From positions 6,288,803 to 6,352,802 of the forward strand of contig CM071599.1 in assembly GCA_036435485.1 (NCBI GenBank): a stretch of 64,000 nt of DNA, written 5' to 3'. A program made the translations under genes and the position numbers. Source of the DNA: Saposhnikovia divaricata (taxonomy: Eukaryota; Streptophyta; Magnoliopsida; Apiales; Apiaceae). Positions 41,661 through 55,515 of the stretch are shown here, piece after piece. Below the pieces are notes generated by a model that was not told the DNA's origin, did not search any database, and saw nothing but the letters and a program-made list of their open reading frames with translations. Position 1 is the stretch's first letter; the number at the start of each line of letters is the position of its first letter.

Positions 41661-41999
41661 CTCCGATTCAGGTCCGAATTACGTCAAATAATATTTCATT
41701 GAATTCCAATAACCCATAGGAACAAAATATTTAAAAATATCCCAAAAATGGTCCGACTCGAATTTTAACAATACCCCGTGTACTAACCCCTTTGAGGATT
41801 ATCCGAAAATCGAGTTTCGGTCATAACAGCCCCGATTCAGGTCTAAACGGCACCAAATAAAATTTCACGGAATTCCAATAACCCATAGGAACAAAATATG
41901 TAAAAATATCCACATAATGGTCCGACTTGATTTTTAACAATATCCCGTGTACTAACCCCTTTGAGAATTTTCCGAAAACCGAGTTTCGATCATATCAGC

Positions 42000-44900
42000 T
42001 CCGATTCCTGTCCCAACTACGTCAAATAAAATTTCGTTGATTTCCAATAACCCATAGGAACTAAATATGTAAAAATATCCACCAAACGGGCCGACTCGAT
42101 TTTTAACAATAACCCGTATGCTAACACCTTTTTAGGATTATCTAAAAACCGAGTTTCGTTCATATTAGCTCCGATTCGGGTCCGAATTGCGTCATATAAA
42201 ATTTCATTGAATTCCAATAACCCATAAGAACAAAATATGTAAAAATAACCATAAAATGGTTCGACTCTATTTTTAACAATATCCCGTGTAATAACCCCTT
42301 TGAGGATTATTCGAAAATTGAGTTTTGACTATATCAGCTCCGATTCAGGTCCGAATTACGTAAAATAAAATTTCATTGAATTCCAATAACCCATAGGAAC
42401 AAAATATTTAAAAATATCCCTAAAATGGTCCGACTCGATTTTTAACAATATCCCGTGTACTAACCACTTTGAGGATTATCCGAAAATCGAGTTTCGGTCA
42501 TAACAGCTCCGATTCAGGTTCGAACCGCGTCAAATAAAACTTTGTTGAATTTCAATAACCCATAGGAACAAAATATGTAAAAATATCCACAAAATGGTCC
42601 GACTTGATTTTTAACAATATCCCGTGTACTAACCCCTTTGAGAATTTTTCGAAAACCGAGTTTCGGTCATATCAGCTCCGATTCGGGTCCAAACTGCGTC
42701 AAATAAAATTTCGTTGAATTCCAATAACCCATAGGAACTAAATATGTAAAAATATCCACCAAATGGGCCGACTCGATTTTTAACAATTACCCGTATGCTA
42801 ACACCTTTTTAGGATTATCTGAAAACCGAGTTTCGTTCATATTAGCTCCGATTCGGGTCCGAATTGCGTCAAATAAAATTTCATTGAATTCCAATAACCC
42901 ATAAGAACAAAATATGTAAAAATATCCATAAAATGGTTCGACTCGATTTTTAACAATATCCCGTGTACTAACCCCTTTGAGGATTATTCGAAAACCGAGT
43001 TTCAGTCATTTCAGCCCCGATTCAAGTCCGAACGGCACCAAATAAAATTTCACTGAATTCCAATAACCCATTGGAACAAAATATGTTAAAATATCCACAT
43101 AATGGTCCGACTTGATTTTTAACAATATCCCGTGTACTAACCCCTTTGAGCATTTTCCGAAAACCGAGTTTCGATCATATCAGCTCATATTCCGGTCCAA
43201 ACTGCGTCAAATAAAATTTCGTTGAATTCCAATAACCCATAGGAACAAAATATGTAAAAATATCCACAAAATGGTCCGACTCAATTTTTAACAATATCCC
43301 GGTACTAACCCCTTTGAAGATTATCTAAAAACCGAGTTTTGACTATATCAGCTCCGATTCAGTTCCGAATTACGTCAAATAAAATTTCATTGAATTCCAA
43401 TAACCCATAGGAACAAAATATGTAAAAATATCCCTAAAATGGTCCGACTAGATTTTTAACAATATCCTTTGTACTAACCACTTTGAGGATTATCCGAAAA
43501 CCGAGTTTCGATAATAACAGCTCCGATTCAGGTTGGAACCGCGTCAAATAAAATTTTGTTGAATTTTAATAACCCATAGGAACAAAATATGTAAAAATAT
43601 CCACAAAATGGTCCGACTTGATTTTTAACAATATCCCGTGTACTAACCCCTTTGAGAATTTTCCGAAAACCGAGTTTCGATCATATCAGCTCCGATTCCG
43701 GTCAGAACTTCGTCAAATAAAATTTCGTTGAATTCCAATAACCCATAGGAACTAAATATGTAAAAATATCCACCAAATGGGCCGACTCGATTTTTAACAA
43801 TAACCCGTATGCTAACACCTTTTTAGGATTATCAGAAAATCGAGTTTCGTTCATATTACCTCCGATTCGGGTCCGAATTGCGTCAAATAATATTTCATTG
43901 AATTCCAAAAAACCCATAAGAACAAAATATGTAAAAATATCCATAAAATGGTTCGACTCGATTTTTAACAATATCCCGTGTACTAACCCCTTTGAGGATT
44001 ATTCGAAAATCGAGTTTCAGTCATTTCAGCCCCGATTCAAGTCCGAACGGCACCAAATAAAATTTCACTGAATTCCAATAACCCATTGGAACAAAATATG
44101 TAAAAATATCCACATAATGGTCCGACTTGATTTTTAACAATATCCGGTGTACTAACCCCTTTGAGAATTTTCCGAAAACCGAGTTTCGATCATATCAGCT
44201 CCGATTCCGGTCCAAACTGCGTCAAATAAAATTTCGTTGAATTCCAATAACCCATAGGAACAAAATATGTAAAAATATCCACAAAATGGTCCGACTCAAT
44301 TTTTAACAATATCCCGGTACTAACCCCTTTGAAGATTATCCAAAAACCGAGTTTTGACTATATCAGCTCCGATTCAGTTCCGAATTACGTCAAATAAAAT
44401 TTCATTGAATTCCAATAACCCATAGGAACAAAATATGTAAAAATATCCCTAAAATGGACCGACTCGATTTTTAACAATATCCCGTGTACTAACCACTTTG
44501 AGGATTATCCGAAAACCAATTTTCGATCATAACAGCTCCGATTCAGGTTCGAACCGCGTCAAATAAAATTTTGTTGAATTTTAATAACCCATAGGAACAA
44601 AATAGGTAAAAATATCCACAAAATGGTCCGACTTGATTTTTAACAATATCCCGTGTACTAACCCCTTTGAGAATTTTCCGAATACCGAGTTTCGATCATA
44701 TCATCTCCGATTCCTGTCCAAACTGCGTCAAATAAAATTTCGTTGAATTCCAATAACCCATAGGAACTAAATATGTAAAAATATCCACCAAACGGGCCGA
44801 CTCGATTTTTAACAATAACCCGTATGCTAACACCTTTTTAGGATTATCTAAAAACCGAGTTTCGTTCATATTAGCTCCGATTCGGGTCCGAATTGCGTCA

Positions 44901-47900
44901 TATAAAATTTCATTGAATTCCAATAACCCATAAGAACAAAATATGTAAAAATATCCATAAAATGGTTCGACTCTATTTTTAACAATATCCCGTGTAATAA
45001 CCCCTTTGAGGATTATTCGAAAATTGAGTTTTGACTATATCAGCTCCGATTCAGGTCCGAATTACGTAAAATAAAATTTCATTGAATTCCAATAACCCAT
45101 AGGAACAAAATATTTAAAAATATCCCTAAAATGGTCCGACTCGATTTTTAACAATATCCCGTGTACTAACCACTTTGAGGATTATCCGAAAATCGAGTTT
45201 CGGTCATAACAGCTCCGATTCAGGTTCGAACCGCGTCAAATAAAACTTTGTTGAATTTCAATAACCCATAGGAACAAAATATGTAAAAATATCCACAAAA
45301 TGGTCCGACTTGATTTTTAACAATATCCCGTGTACTAACCCCTTTGAGAATTTTTCGAAAACCGAGTTTCGGTCATATCAGCTCCGATTCGGGTCCAAAC
45401 TGCGTCAAATAAAATTTCGTTGAATTCCAATAACCCATAGGAACTAAATATGTAAAAATATCCACCAAATGGGCCGACTCGATTTTTAACAATTACCCGT
45501 ATGCTAACACCTTTTTAGGATTATCTGAAAACCGAGTTTCGTTCATATTAGCTCCGATTCGGGTCCGAATTGCGTCAAATAAAATTTCATTGAATTCCAA
45601 TAACCCATAAGAACAAATTATGTAAAAATATCCATAAAATGGTTCGACTCGATTTTTAACAATATCCCGTGTACTAACCCCTTTGAGGATTATTCGAAAA
45701 CCGAGTTTCAGTCATTTCAGCCCCGATTCAAGTCCGAACGGCACCAAATAAAATTTCACTGAATTCCAATAACCCATTGGAACAAAATATGTTAAAATAT
45801 CCACATAATGGTCCGACTTGATTTTTAACAATATCCCGTGTACTAACCCCTTTGAGAATTTTCCGAAAACCGAGTTTCGATCATATCAGCTCCGATTCCG
45901 GTCCAAACTGCGTCAAATAAAATTTCGTTGAATTCCAATAACCCATAGGAACAAAATATGTAAAAATATCCACAAAATGGTCCGACTCAATTTTTAACAA
46001 TATCCCGGTACTAACCCCTTTGAAGATTATCTAAAAACCGAGTTTTGACTATATCAGCTCCGATTCAGTTCCGAATTACGTCAAATAAAATTTCATTGAA
46101 TTCCAATAACCCATAGGAACAAAATATGTAAAAATATCCCTAAAATGGTCCGACTAGATTTTTAACAATATCCTTTGTACTAACCACTTTGAGGATTATC
46201 CGAAAACCGAGTTTCGATAATAACAGCTCCGATTCAGGTTGGAACCGCGTCAAATAAAATTTTGTTGAATTTTAATAACCCATAGGAACAAAATATGTAA
46301 AAATATCCACAAAATGGTCCGACTTGATTTTTAACAATATCCCGTGTACTAACCCCTTTGAGAATTTTCCGAAAACCGAGTTTCGATCATATCAGCTCCG
46401 ATTCCGGTCAGAACTTCGTCAAATAAAATTTCGTTGAATTCCAATAACCCATAGGAACTAAATATGTAAAAATATCCACCAAATGGGCCGACTCGATTTT
46501 TAACAATAACCCGTATGCTAACACCTTTTTAGGATTATCAGAAAATCGAGTTTCGTTCATATTACCTCCGATTCGGGTCCGAATTGCGTCAAATAATATT
46601 TCATTGAATTCCAAAAAACCCATAAGAACAAAATATGTAAAAATATCCATAAAATGGTTCGACTCGATTTTTAACAATATCCCGTGTACTAACCCCTTTG
46701 AGGATTATTCGAAAACCGAGTTTCAGTCATTTCAGCCCCGATTCAAGTCCGAACGGCACCAAATAAAATTTCACTGAATTCCAATAACCCATTGGAACAA
46801 AATATGTAAAAATATCCACATAATGGTCCGACTTGATTTTTAACAATATCCGGTGTACTAACCCCTTTGAGAATTTTCCGAAAACCGAGTTTCGATCATA
46901 TCAGCTCCGATTCCGGTCCAAACTGCGTCAAATAAAATTTCGTTGAATTCCAATAACCCATAGGAACAAAATATGTAAAAATATCCACAAAATGGTCCGA
47001 CTCAATTTTTAACAATATCCCGGTACTAACCCCTTTGAAGATTATCCAAAAACCGAGTTTTGACTATATCAGCTCCGATTCAGTTCCGAATTACGTCAAA
47101 TAAAATTTCATTGAATTCCAATAACCCATAGGAACAAAATATGTAAAAATATCCCTAAAATGGACCGACTCGATTTTTAACAATATCCCTGTACTAACCA
47201 CTTTGAGGATTATCCGAAAACCAAGTTTCGATCATAACAGCTCCGATTCAGGTTCGAACCGCGTCAAATAAAATTTTGTTGAATTTTAATAACCCATAGG
47301 AACAAAATAGGTAAAAATATCCACAAAATGGTCCGACTTGATTTTTAACAATATCCCGTGTACTAACCCCTTTGAGAATTTTCCGAATACCGAGTTTCGA
47401 TCATATCATCTCCGATTCCTGTCCAAACTGCGTCAAATAAAATTTCGTTGAATTCCAATAACCCATAGGAACTAAATATGTAAAAATATCCACCAAATGG
47501 GCAGACTCGATTTTTAACAATAACCCGTATGCTAACACCTTTTTAGGATTATCTGAAAACCGAGTTTCGTTCATATTAGCTCCGATTCGGGTCCGAATTG
47601 CGTCATATAAAATTTCATTGAATTCCAATAACCCATAAGAACAAAATATGTAAAAATATCCATAAAATGGTTCGACTCGATTTTTAACAATATCCCGTGT
47701 ACTAACCCCTTTGAGGATTATTCGAAAACCGAGTTTTGACTATATCAGCTCCGATTCAGGTCCGAATTACGTAAAATAAAATTTCATTGAATTCCAATAA
47801 CCCATAGGAACAAAATATGTAAAAATATCCCTAAAATGGTCCGACTAGATTTTTAACAATATCCTTTGTACTAACCACTTTGAGGATTATCCGAAAACCG

Positions 47901-50900
47901 AGTTTCGATAATAACAGCTCCGATTCAGGTTGGAACCGCGTCAAATAAAATTTTGTTGAATTTTAATAACCCATAGGAACAAAATATGTAAAAATATCCA
48001 CAAAATGGTCCGACTTGATTTTTAACAATATCCCGTGTACTAACCCCTTTGAGAATTTTCCGAAAACCGAGTTTCGATCATATCAGCTCCGATTCCGGTC
48101 AGAACTTCGTCAAATAAAATTTCGTTGAATTCCAATAACCCATAGGAACTAAATATGTAAAAATATCCACCAAATGGGCCGACTCGATTTTTAACAATAA
48201 CCCGTATGCTAACACCTTTTTAGGATTATCAGAAAATCGAGTTTCGTTCATATTACCTCCGATTCGGGTCCGAATTGCGTCAAATAATATTTCATTGAAT
48301 TCCAAAAAACCCATAAGAACAAAATATGTAAAAATATCCATAAAATGGTTCGACTCGATTTTTAACAATATCCCGTGTACTAACCCCTTTGAGGATTATT
48401 CGAAAACCGAGTTTCAGTCATTTCAGCCCCGATTCAAGTCCGAACGGCACCAAATAAAATTTCACTGAATTCCAATAACCCATTGGAACAAAATATGTAA
48501 AAATATCCACATAATGGTCCGACTTGATTTTTAACAATATCCGGTGTACTAACCCCTTTGAGAATTTTCCGAAAACCGAGTTTCGATCATATCAGCTCCG
48601 ATTCCGGTCCAAACTGCGTCAAATAAAATTTCGTTGAATTCCAATAACCCATAGGAACAAAATATGTAAAAATATCCACAAAATGGTCCGACTCAATTTT
48701 TAACAATATCCCGGTACTAACCCCTTTGAAGATTATCCAAAAACCGAGTTTTGACTATATCAGCTCCGATTCAGTTCCGAATTACGTCAAATAAAATTTC
48801 ATTGAATTCCAATAACCCATAGGAACAAAATATGTAAAAATATCCCTAAAATGGACCGACTCGATTTTTAACAATATCCCGTGTACTAACCACTTTGAGG
48901 ATTATCCGAAAACCAAGTTTCGATCATAACAGCTCCGATTCAGGTTCGAACCGCGTCAAATAAAATTTTGTTGAATTTTAATAACCCATAGGAACAAAAT
49001 AGGTAAAAATATCCACAAAATGGTCCGACTTGATTTTTAACAATATCCCGTGTACTAACCCCTTTGAGAATTTTCCGAATACCGAGTTTCGATCATATCA
49101 TCTCCGATTCCTGTCCAAACTGCGTCAAATAAAATTTCGTTGAATTCCAATAACCCATAGGAACTAAATATGTAAAAATATCCACCAAATGGGCAGACTC
49201 GATTTTTAACAATAACCCGTATGCTAACACCTTTTTAGGATTATCTGAAAACCGAGTTTCGTTCATATTAGCTCCGATTCGGGTCCGAATTGCGTCATAT
49301 AAAATTTCATTGAATTCCAATAACCCATAAGAACAAAATATGTAAAAATATCCATAAAATGGTTCGACTCGATTTTTAACAATATCCCGTGTACTAACCC
49401 CTTTGAGGATTATTCGAAAACCGAGTTTTGACTATATCAGCTCCGATTCAGGTCCGAATTACGTAAAATAAAATTTCATTGAATTCCAATAACCCATAGG
49501 AACAAAATATGTAAAAATATCCACCAAATGGTCCGACTCGATTTTTAACAATATCCCGGTACTAACCCCATTGAAGATTATCTAAAAACCGAGTTTTGAC
49601 TATATCAGCTCCGATTCAGTTCCGAATTACGTCAAATAAAATTTAATTGAATTCCAATAACCCATAGGAACAAAATATGTAAAAATATCCCTAAAATGGT
49701 CCGACTCTATTTTTAACAATATCCTGTGTACTAACCACTTTGAGGATTATCCGAAAACCGAGTTTCGATAATAACAGCTCCGATTCAGGTTGGAACCGCG
49801 TCAAATAAAATTTTGTTGAATTTTAATAACCCATAGGAACAAAATATGTAAAAATATCCACAAAATGGTCCGACTTGATTTTTAACAATATCCCGTGTAC
49901 TAACCCCTTTGAGAATTTTCCGAAAACCGAGTTTCGATCATATCAGCTCCGATTTCGGTCCGAACTTCGTCAAATAAAATTTTGTTGAATTCCAATAACC
50001 CATAGGAACTAAATATGTAAAAATATCCACCAAATGGGCCGACTCAATTTTTAACAATAACCCGTATGCTAACACCTTTTTAGGATTATCTGAAAACTGA
50101 GTTTCGTTCATATTAGCTCCGATTCGGGTCCGAATTGCGTCAAATAAAATTTCATTGAATTCCAAAAACCCATAAGAACAAAATATGTAAAAATATCCAT
50201 AAAATTGTTCGACTCGATTTTTAACAATATCCCGTGTACTAACCCCTTTTAGGATTATTCGAAAACCGAGTTTCAGTTATTTCAGCCCCGATTCAGGTCC
50301 GAACGGCACCAAATAAAATTTCACTGAATTCCAATAACCCATAGGAACAAAATATGTAAAAATATCCACATAATGGTCCAACTTGATTTTTAACAATATC
50401 CCGTGTACTAACCCCTTTGAGAATTTTCCGAAAACCGAGTTTCGATCATATCAGCTCCGATTCCGGTCCAAACTGCGTCAAATAAAATTTCGTTGAATTC
50501 CAATAACCCATAGGAACAAAATATGTAAAAATATCCACCAAATGGGCCGACTCGATTTTTAACAATAACCCGTATGCTAACACCTTTTTAGGATTATCAG
50601 AAAATCGAGTTTCGTTCATATTAGCTCCGATTCGGGTCCGAATTGCGTCAAATAATATTTCATTGAATTCCAAAAAACCCATAAGAACAAAATATGTAAA
50701 AATATCCATAAAATGGTTCGACTCGATTTTTAACAATATCCCGTGTACTAACCCCTTTGAGGATTATTCGAAAACCGAGTTTCAGTCATTTCAGCCCCGA
50801 TTCAAGTCCGAACGGCACCAAATAAAATTTCACTGAATTCCAATAACCCATTGGAACAAAATATGTAAAAATATCCACATAATGGTCCGACTTGATTTTT

Positions 50901-52987
50901 AACAATATCCCGTGTACTAACCCCTTTGAGAATTTTCCGAAAACCGAGTTTCGATCATATCAGCTCCGATTCCGGTCCAAACTGCGTCAAATAAAATTTC
51001 GTTGAATTCCAATAACCCATAGGAACAAAATATGTAAAAATATCCACAAAATGGTCCGACTCAATTTTTACAATATCCCGGTACTAACCCCTTTGAAGAT
51101 TATCCAAAAACCGAGTTTTGACTATATCAGCTCCGATTCAGTTCCGAATTACGTCAAATAAAATTTCATTGAATTCCAATAACCCATAGGAACAAAATAT
51201 GTAAAAATATCCCTAAAATGGACCGACTCGATTTTTAACAATATCCCGTGTACTAACCACTTTGAGGATTATCCGAAAACCAAGTTTCGATCATAACAGC
51301 TCCGATTCAGGTTCGAACCGCGTCAAATAAAATTTTGTTGAATTTTAATAACCCATAGGAACAAAATAGGTAAAAATATCCACAAAATGGTCCGACTTGA
51401 TTTTTAACAATATCCCGTGTACTAACCCCTTTGAGAATTTTCCGAATACCGAGTTTCGATCATATCATCTCCGATTCCTGTCCAAACTGCGTCAAATAAA
51501 ATTTCGTTGAATTCCAATAACCCATAGGAACTAAATATGTAAAAATATCCACCAAATGGGCCGACTCGATTTTTAACAATAATCCGTATGCTAACACCTT
51601 TTTAGGATTATCTGAAAACCGAGTTTCGTTCATATTAGCTCCGATTCGGGTCCGAATTGCGTCATATAAAATTTCATTGAATTCCAATAACCCATAAGAA
51701 CAAAATATGTAAAAATATCCATAAAATGGTTCGACTCGATTTTTAACAATATCCCGTGTACTAACCCCTTTGAGGATTATTCGAAAACCGAGTTTTGACT
51801 ATATCAGCTCCGATTCAGGTCCGAATTACGTAAAATAAAATTTCATTGAATTCCAATAACCCATAGGAACAAAATATGTAAAAATATCCACCAAATGGTC
51901 CGACTCGATTTTTAACAATATCCCGGTACTAACCCCTTTGAAGATTATCTAAAAACCGAGTTTTGACTATATCAGCTCCGATTCAGTTCCGAATTACGTC
52001 AAATAAAATTTAATTGAATTCCAATAACCCATAGGAACAAAATATGTAAAAATATCCCTAAAATGGTCCGACTCTATTTTTAACAATATCCTGTGTACTA
52101 ACCACTTTGAGGATTATCCGAAAATCGAGTTTCGATAATAACAGCTCCGATTCAGGTTGGAACCGCGTCAAATAAAATTTTGTTGAATTTTAATAACCCA
52201 TAGGCACAAAATATGTAAAAATATCCACAAAATGGTCCGACTTGATTTTTAACAATATCCCGTGTACTAACCCCTTTGAGAATTTTCCGAAAACCGAGTT
52301 TCGATCATATCAGCTCCGATTTCGGTCCGAACTTCGTCAAATAAAATTTTGTTGAATTCCAATAACCCATAGGAACTAAATATGTAAAAATATCCACCAA
52401 ATGGGCCGACTCAATTTTTAACAATAACCCGTATGCTAACACCTTTTTAGGATTATCTGAAAACCGAGTTTCGTTCATATTAGCTCCGATTCGGGTCCGA
52501 ATTGCGTCAAATAAAATTTCATTGAATTCCAAAAACCCATAAGAACAAAATATGTAAAAATATCCATAAAATTGTTCGACTCGATTTTTAATAATATCCC
52601 GTGTACTAACCCCTTTGAGGATTATTCGAAAACCGAGTTTCAGTTATTTCAGCCCCGATTCAGGTCCGAACGGCACCAAATAAAATTTCACTGAATTCCA
52701 ATAACCCATAGGAACAAAATATGTAAAAATATCCACATAATGGTCCAACTTGATTTTTAACAATATCCCGTGTACTAACCCCTTTGAGAATTTTCCGAAA
52801 ACCGACTTTCGATCATATCAGCTCCGATTCCGGTCCAAACCGCGTCAAATAAAATTTCGTTGAATTCCAATAAACCATAGGAACAAAATATGTAAAAATA
52901 TCCACAAAATGGTCCGACTTGATTTTTAACAATATCCCGTGTACTAACCCCTTTGAGAATTTTCCGAAAACCGAGTTTCGATCATAT
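42000..52987. repeat. Satellite zone with 16-, 10- and 14-monomer repeats
   Basis: A monomer with CCAAAAAACCCATAAG and an adjacent CATATTACCTCCG (or CATATTAGCTCCG) occurs near 43910, 46613, 48303 and 50670. The first intervals are about 2706 bp and 1691 bp, and other markers repeat at 2367 bp near 49093/51460 and 49938/52305. Subtypes overlap those at 9.6-20 kb. The last monomer is cut at ...GATCATAT by the retrotransposon. Confidence 0.75.
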
Positions 52988-53374
52988 TGTAACGCCCCCA
53001 AATCCACCCTGACAGGGGACTCGGGTCGTCACATTGTCTCAATATCCTGTAGCACAAGTTAGGCAATAACAAAGCAAAATATATAATACAACGGAGCATA
53101 AAATGTCCCACTCCGCAGGTCCAAGATCGTCTTCACAGTATAATACAAAACAACTTGATACATCTCGAATTAATATGTTACAAAGGTTCACATCAGTAGA
53201 AATATAAATATTCTATCTGGGTCTTCTAATTATTGACGCCATAGCCTTGCGCTTTCCCCTTGCCTTTATAGCCCTGGCTGGACGTCTCGCCTTTTTCCGT
53301 CTTGACAGCTGAACAAAATGTTGTAAAGCAAGAATGAGCTACTATAGTGCTCAGCAAGTTCTCTTCTCGCTCGG

Positions 53375-53386
53375 TATATAAATATA
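53375..53386 (-). promoter_or_regulatory. Probable TATA box of the LTR promoter (3' LTR copy)
   Basis: Minus strand TATATTTATATA within an AT-rich patch, followed by a more GC-rich sequence (ACCGAGCGAGAAGAGAAC). Transcription would be expected to start about 30 bp downstream, near 53345, leaving about 360 bp of R-U5 before the LTR end. Placement is inference from the motif and its position. Confidence 0.45.
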
Positions 53387-53486
53387 ATAAGGTTTACCGA
53401 AATTAATACTCAAAATTTTAATATTGAAAATCACAATAAGATTTGACTCAAATTCATCTGGAAAATATCATACTCGAAAGGCTCAA

Positions 53487-53555
53487 ACTCATCTCAAAAC
53501 AGAATACTCAAAAGACTCATTACTCATCTCGAAACAGAATACTCGATAACTCATT
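53487..53555. repeat. Short tandem duplication (about 35 bp, two copies) in the 3' LTR
   Basis: ACTCATCTC(A/G)AAACAGAATACTC is followed by a variable patch and ACTCATT, and the unit is repeated (53487-53521, 53522-53555). It lies in U3 just upstream of the proposed TATA box in element sense, where LTR enhancer repeats are often found. An enhancer role is inference. Confidence 0.7.
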
Positions 53556-53952
53556 ATTTAAGAATGAACTGGTCTTCCACCTCTCCGTATCTCGGTGGGG
53601 CGATCAACTAACCAACCAAGAATACCGGCCTCCGATGACACCGCACTTCGCCCGATCACGGCTACAATACGATATCAACTATAATATATATATGTATGAA
53701 TGCTAGCATCATAATGGTTATCAATTCAACCAAGGCAACGAATGCCTAAATATTCTCGGGTCCGTAAAACGGTACACGAGTCTCTCTTTCTCTATAATGG
53801 GCCTCTTGCCCAAAATTGACCAGTAGAATACAGAATTCCCGAATATTTGGGGTACAGATAACTTGAGATAACTCTTTTCAGAAAATATTTACAAATCTGG
53901 CGGACTGCCAGTATGACTCGATTTTACCACCAATCCGAACAATAGACTGATG

Positions 53953-55330
53953 TAAATTCTCAATAATAATTTATCGGTTGACATGAACAAAATGCCAAAC
54001 CTTGACAATAAAATCGACTATCTCGAATCTATGAGAATAGTCATAAGATTAAAGTAATTGGGAGTCGTACTGAACAAATAGTACTTCTCGATATTTATAA
54101 TACTCAACATTGATGAACGTGTAAATAGAATATTTTTCACTTGATCGACGAATAAAAATCTCTAATAATTATAATTTTAAACTCCTATCGGTTAGTTCAA
54201 ACGAGGAACTAACTGAAAGATAATCAATAAATAACGATTAAATTTGTACAATAAATTCAATCGAAAAGAATAAATTTAACTATCTCGGACGAATGAGATT
54301 AGTTTCACTGAATAAAATAATAGTCGTCTCGAATTAATGAGATCGACCCGATATCAATTAAATTGTTTCTACGCATATAGGGATTATAATTCTCAAATAA
54401 ACTAACTTGACAATATAATAATATTTAACAAGAAATAATTCTCAAAAGAAATTATTGCATCATATAGAGCAACAGATAATCTCAATATATAATATCTCAA
54501 AAATAATTAAGAAAATAAATAACACGAACAGAAATTCACAGTTTCCAAAAGTTAGGGTAAGAACGAACTTGCCTCGATCTCGAAGTGCAAATGAATGCAG
54601 ATAAAAATTATACTCTACCCGTGAACTCGGCTTCGGTCTACGGCTCGGGGATTATTCTCTAAAAATGGCAACCAGAAATACGTGAGCGATTCTTCAAAAT
54701 AAAATACTCCCGATCCAATAATCTAATTAATAATAATGTAATATCTCATAAAATATCTGAAATAAATAACAGAAATCAATTCCGGGATAAATAAATATTT
54801 CTTCGAACACAGGAATTAAATCTGGAGAATATATCCTATTTTTAATCTCTAGAAATCTAAATTCTTACTCAAAGTGAAAAATTCAAACATCCGTTTTTAT
54901 TCAATTTAAATCCAAATAATTATTCTCATTTTTAAAATAATTTATCAAAGAACTCTAATTTACTAAACTCATTAATAATATAAAACAAATTTTAAATCCC
55001 TAAATTAAATCTGACTCGATCCGGTTAATTAAAATAAACCGGAAAATATTAAAAACAGCTTTCCAGAATAAAATCATATTTTATTCTAATTATTCATAAA
55101 TATACCCCTTTTTATTGTAAATTAATAAATCTCTAATTTGTTTTCAAAATCATAATAATACTTATTTTATTAACAAATAATAAATTCTAAATTAGATCTA
55201 AAGTTCTAAATAATTCTACTTAATTAATAACGCAATTAAATTATTATTTACCAAATAACTTAATTAACGGTTCAAATAAAAAAATCTCGATTTTTAACGA
55301 ACTATCGCTAATTTACTAAACTGTATCGTT
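53953..55330. other. AT-rich LTR interior without recognised feature
   Basis: Belongs to U3 of the 3' LTR. It is AT-rich, with scattered TCTCGAAT-like words and runs of AATAATAAAT. No open frame, RNA gene or nested element is seen on either strand. Confidence 0.7.
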
Positions 55331-55357
55331 TGTATCGTTTTAACAGAAAAAAAACAT

Positions 55358-55390
55358 TGACGTGGGCCCCACTTTTCCCGTGGGCCCCAC
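55358..55390. promoter_or_regulatory. Pair of 11-bp palindromic TCP-type sites with an overlapping ACGT element in the 3' LTR
   Basis: GTGGGCCCCAC occurs twice, at 55362-55372 and 55380-55390, 18 bp apart. Each is a perfect palindrome that contains GTGGGCCC and GGGCCCAC, the core recognised by plant TCP transcription factors. The first is preceded by TGACGTGG (55358-55365), a bZIP-type ACGT element. The cluster lies about 2 kb upstream of the proposed TATA box in element sense, but immediately before a pyrimidine-rich tract in plus sense, as in a plus-strand plant promoter. Function is inferred. Confidence 0.55.
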
Positions 55391-55430
55391 CCATATTCCC
55401 TGCACCTCCCCTCAAACAAATTCGCTGCAT

Positions 55431-55451
55431 CTCTCTCATTCTCTCATCTCT

Positions 55452-55483
<32 letters not shown>

Positions 55484-55515
55484 CTATCATCTCTCCCTCC
55501 TCCCCGTTTCCTCCG
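55431..55515 (+). repeat. Pyrimidine tract with (CT)12 microsatellite in the 3' LTR
   Basis: Almost pure C/T over about 85 bp, with a perfect (CT)12 run at 55462-55485. Pyrimidine patches of this kind are common at plant transcription starts and 5' untranslated regions. As a microsatellite it should be length-variable between LTR copies of the family; the other LTR's copy is outside this window. Confidence 0.9.

Larger units (their letters stand above)
1..52987. repeat. 169-bp satellite DNA array with higher-order repeats
   Basis: Seen directly: a monomer of about 169 bp repeats head-to-tail without break, inversion or foreign insertion, giving about 313 copies. Landmarks in nearly every monomer are a T-rich start (GATTTTTAACAATATCCCG), a central GAGTTT block, an AGCTCCGATTC block, then CCAATAACCCATAGGAAC and ATATGTAAAAATATCC. 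Subtypes are told apart by fixed differences: a GTATGCTAACACC variant, a GAACGGCACC variant, a GGTTCGAACCGCG variant and a GGAACTAAATATG variant. Their order repeats, so the array is built of higher-order units. A unit near nucleosome length is usual for plant centromeric satellites, but centromere function is inferred, not shown. I do not recognise the family by name. Minus-strand open frames of 64-126 codons recur only because the repeat recurs. The monomer is 3n+1 long, so any frame shifts at each monomer. Confidence 0.97.

Noticed and set aside
1..52987. Regularly spaced repeats as a possible CRISPR array
   Set aside because: There are no unique spacers. The whole 169-bp unit is repeated, and the neighbouring retrotransposon is from a plant.
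1..52987. CENP-B-box-like motif (TTCG-N4-A-N2-CGGG) in the satellite
   Set aside because: TTCG and CGGG both occur, for example in GATTCGGGTCC and TTTCGTTCATATTAG, but not at the required spacing on either strand.
907..53007. About fifty minus-strand open frames of 64-126 codons with near-identical products beginning MEFNEIL, MECNEIL, MDQNRSL or MLKIES
   Set aside because: They are the satellite monomer read in one frame. Each spans about 1.3 monomers, recurs only with the HOR period, and stops because the 3n+1 monomer shifts the frame. No promoter, domain or independent constraint is seen.
53443..53706. Plus-strand frame of 87 codons, also at 63491-63754
   Set aside because: Identical only because both lie in the LTRs. 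It is antisense to the element, overlaps the tandem duplication and has no recognisable domain.
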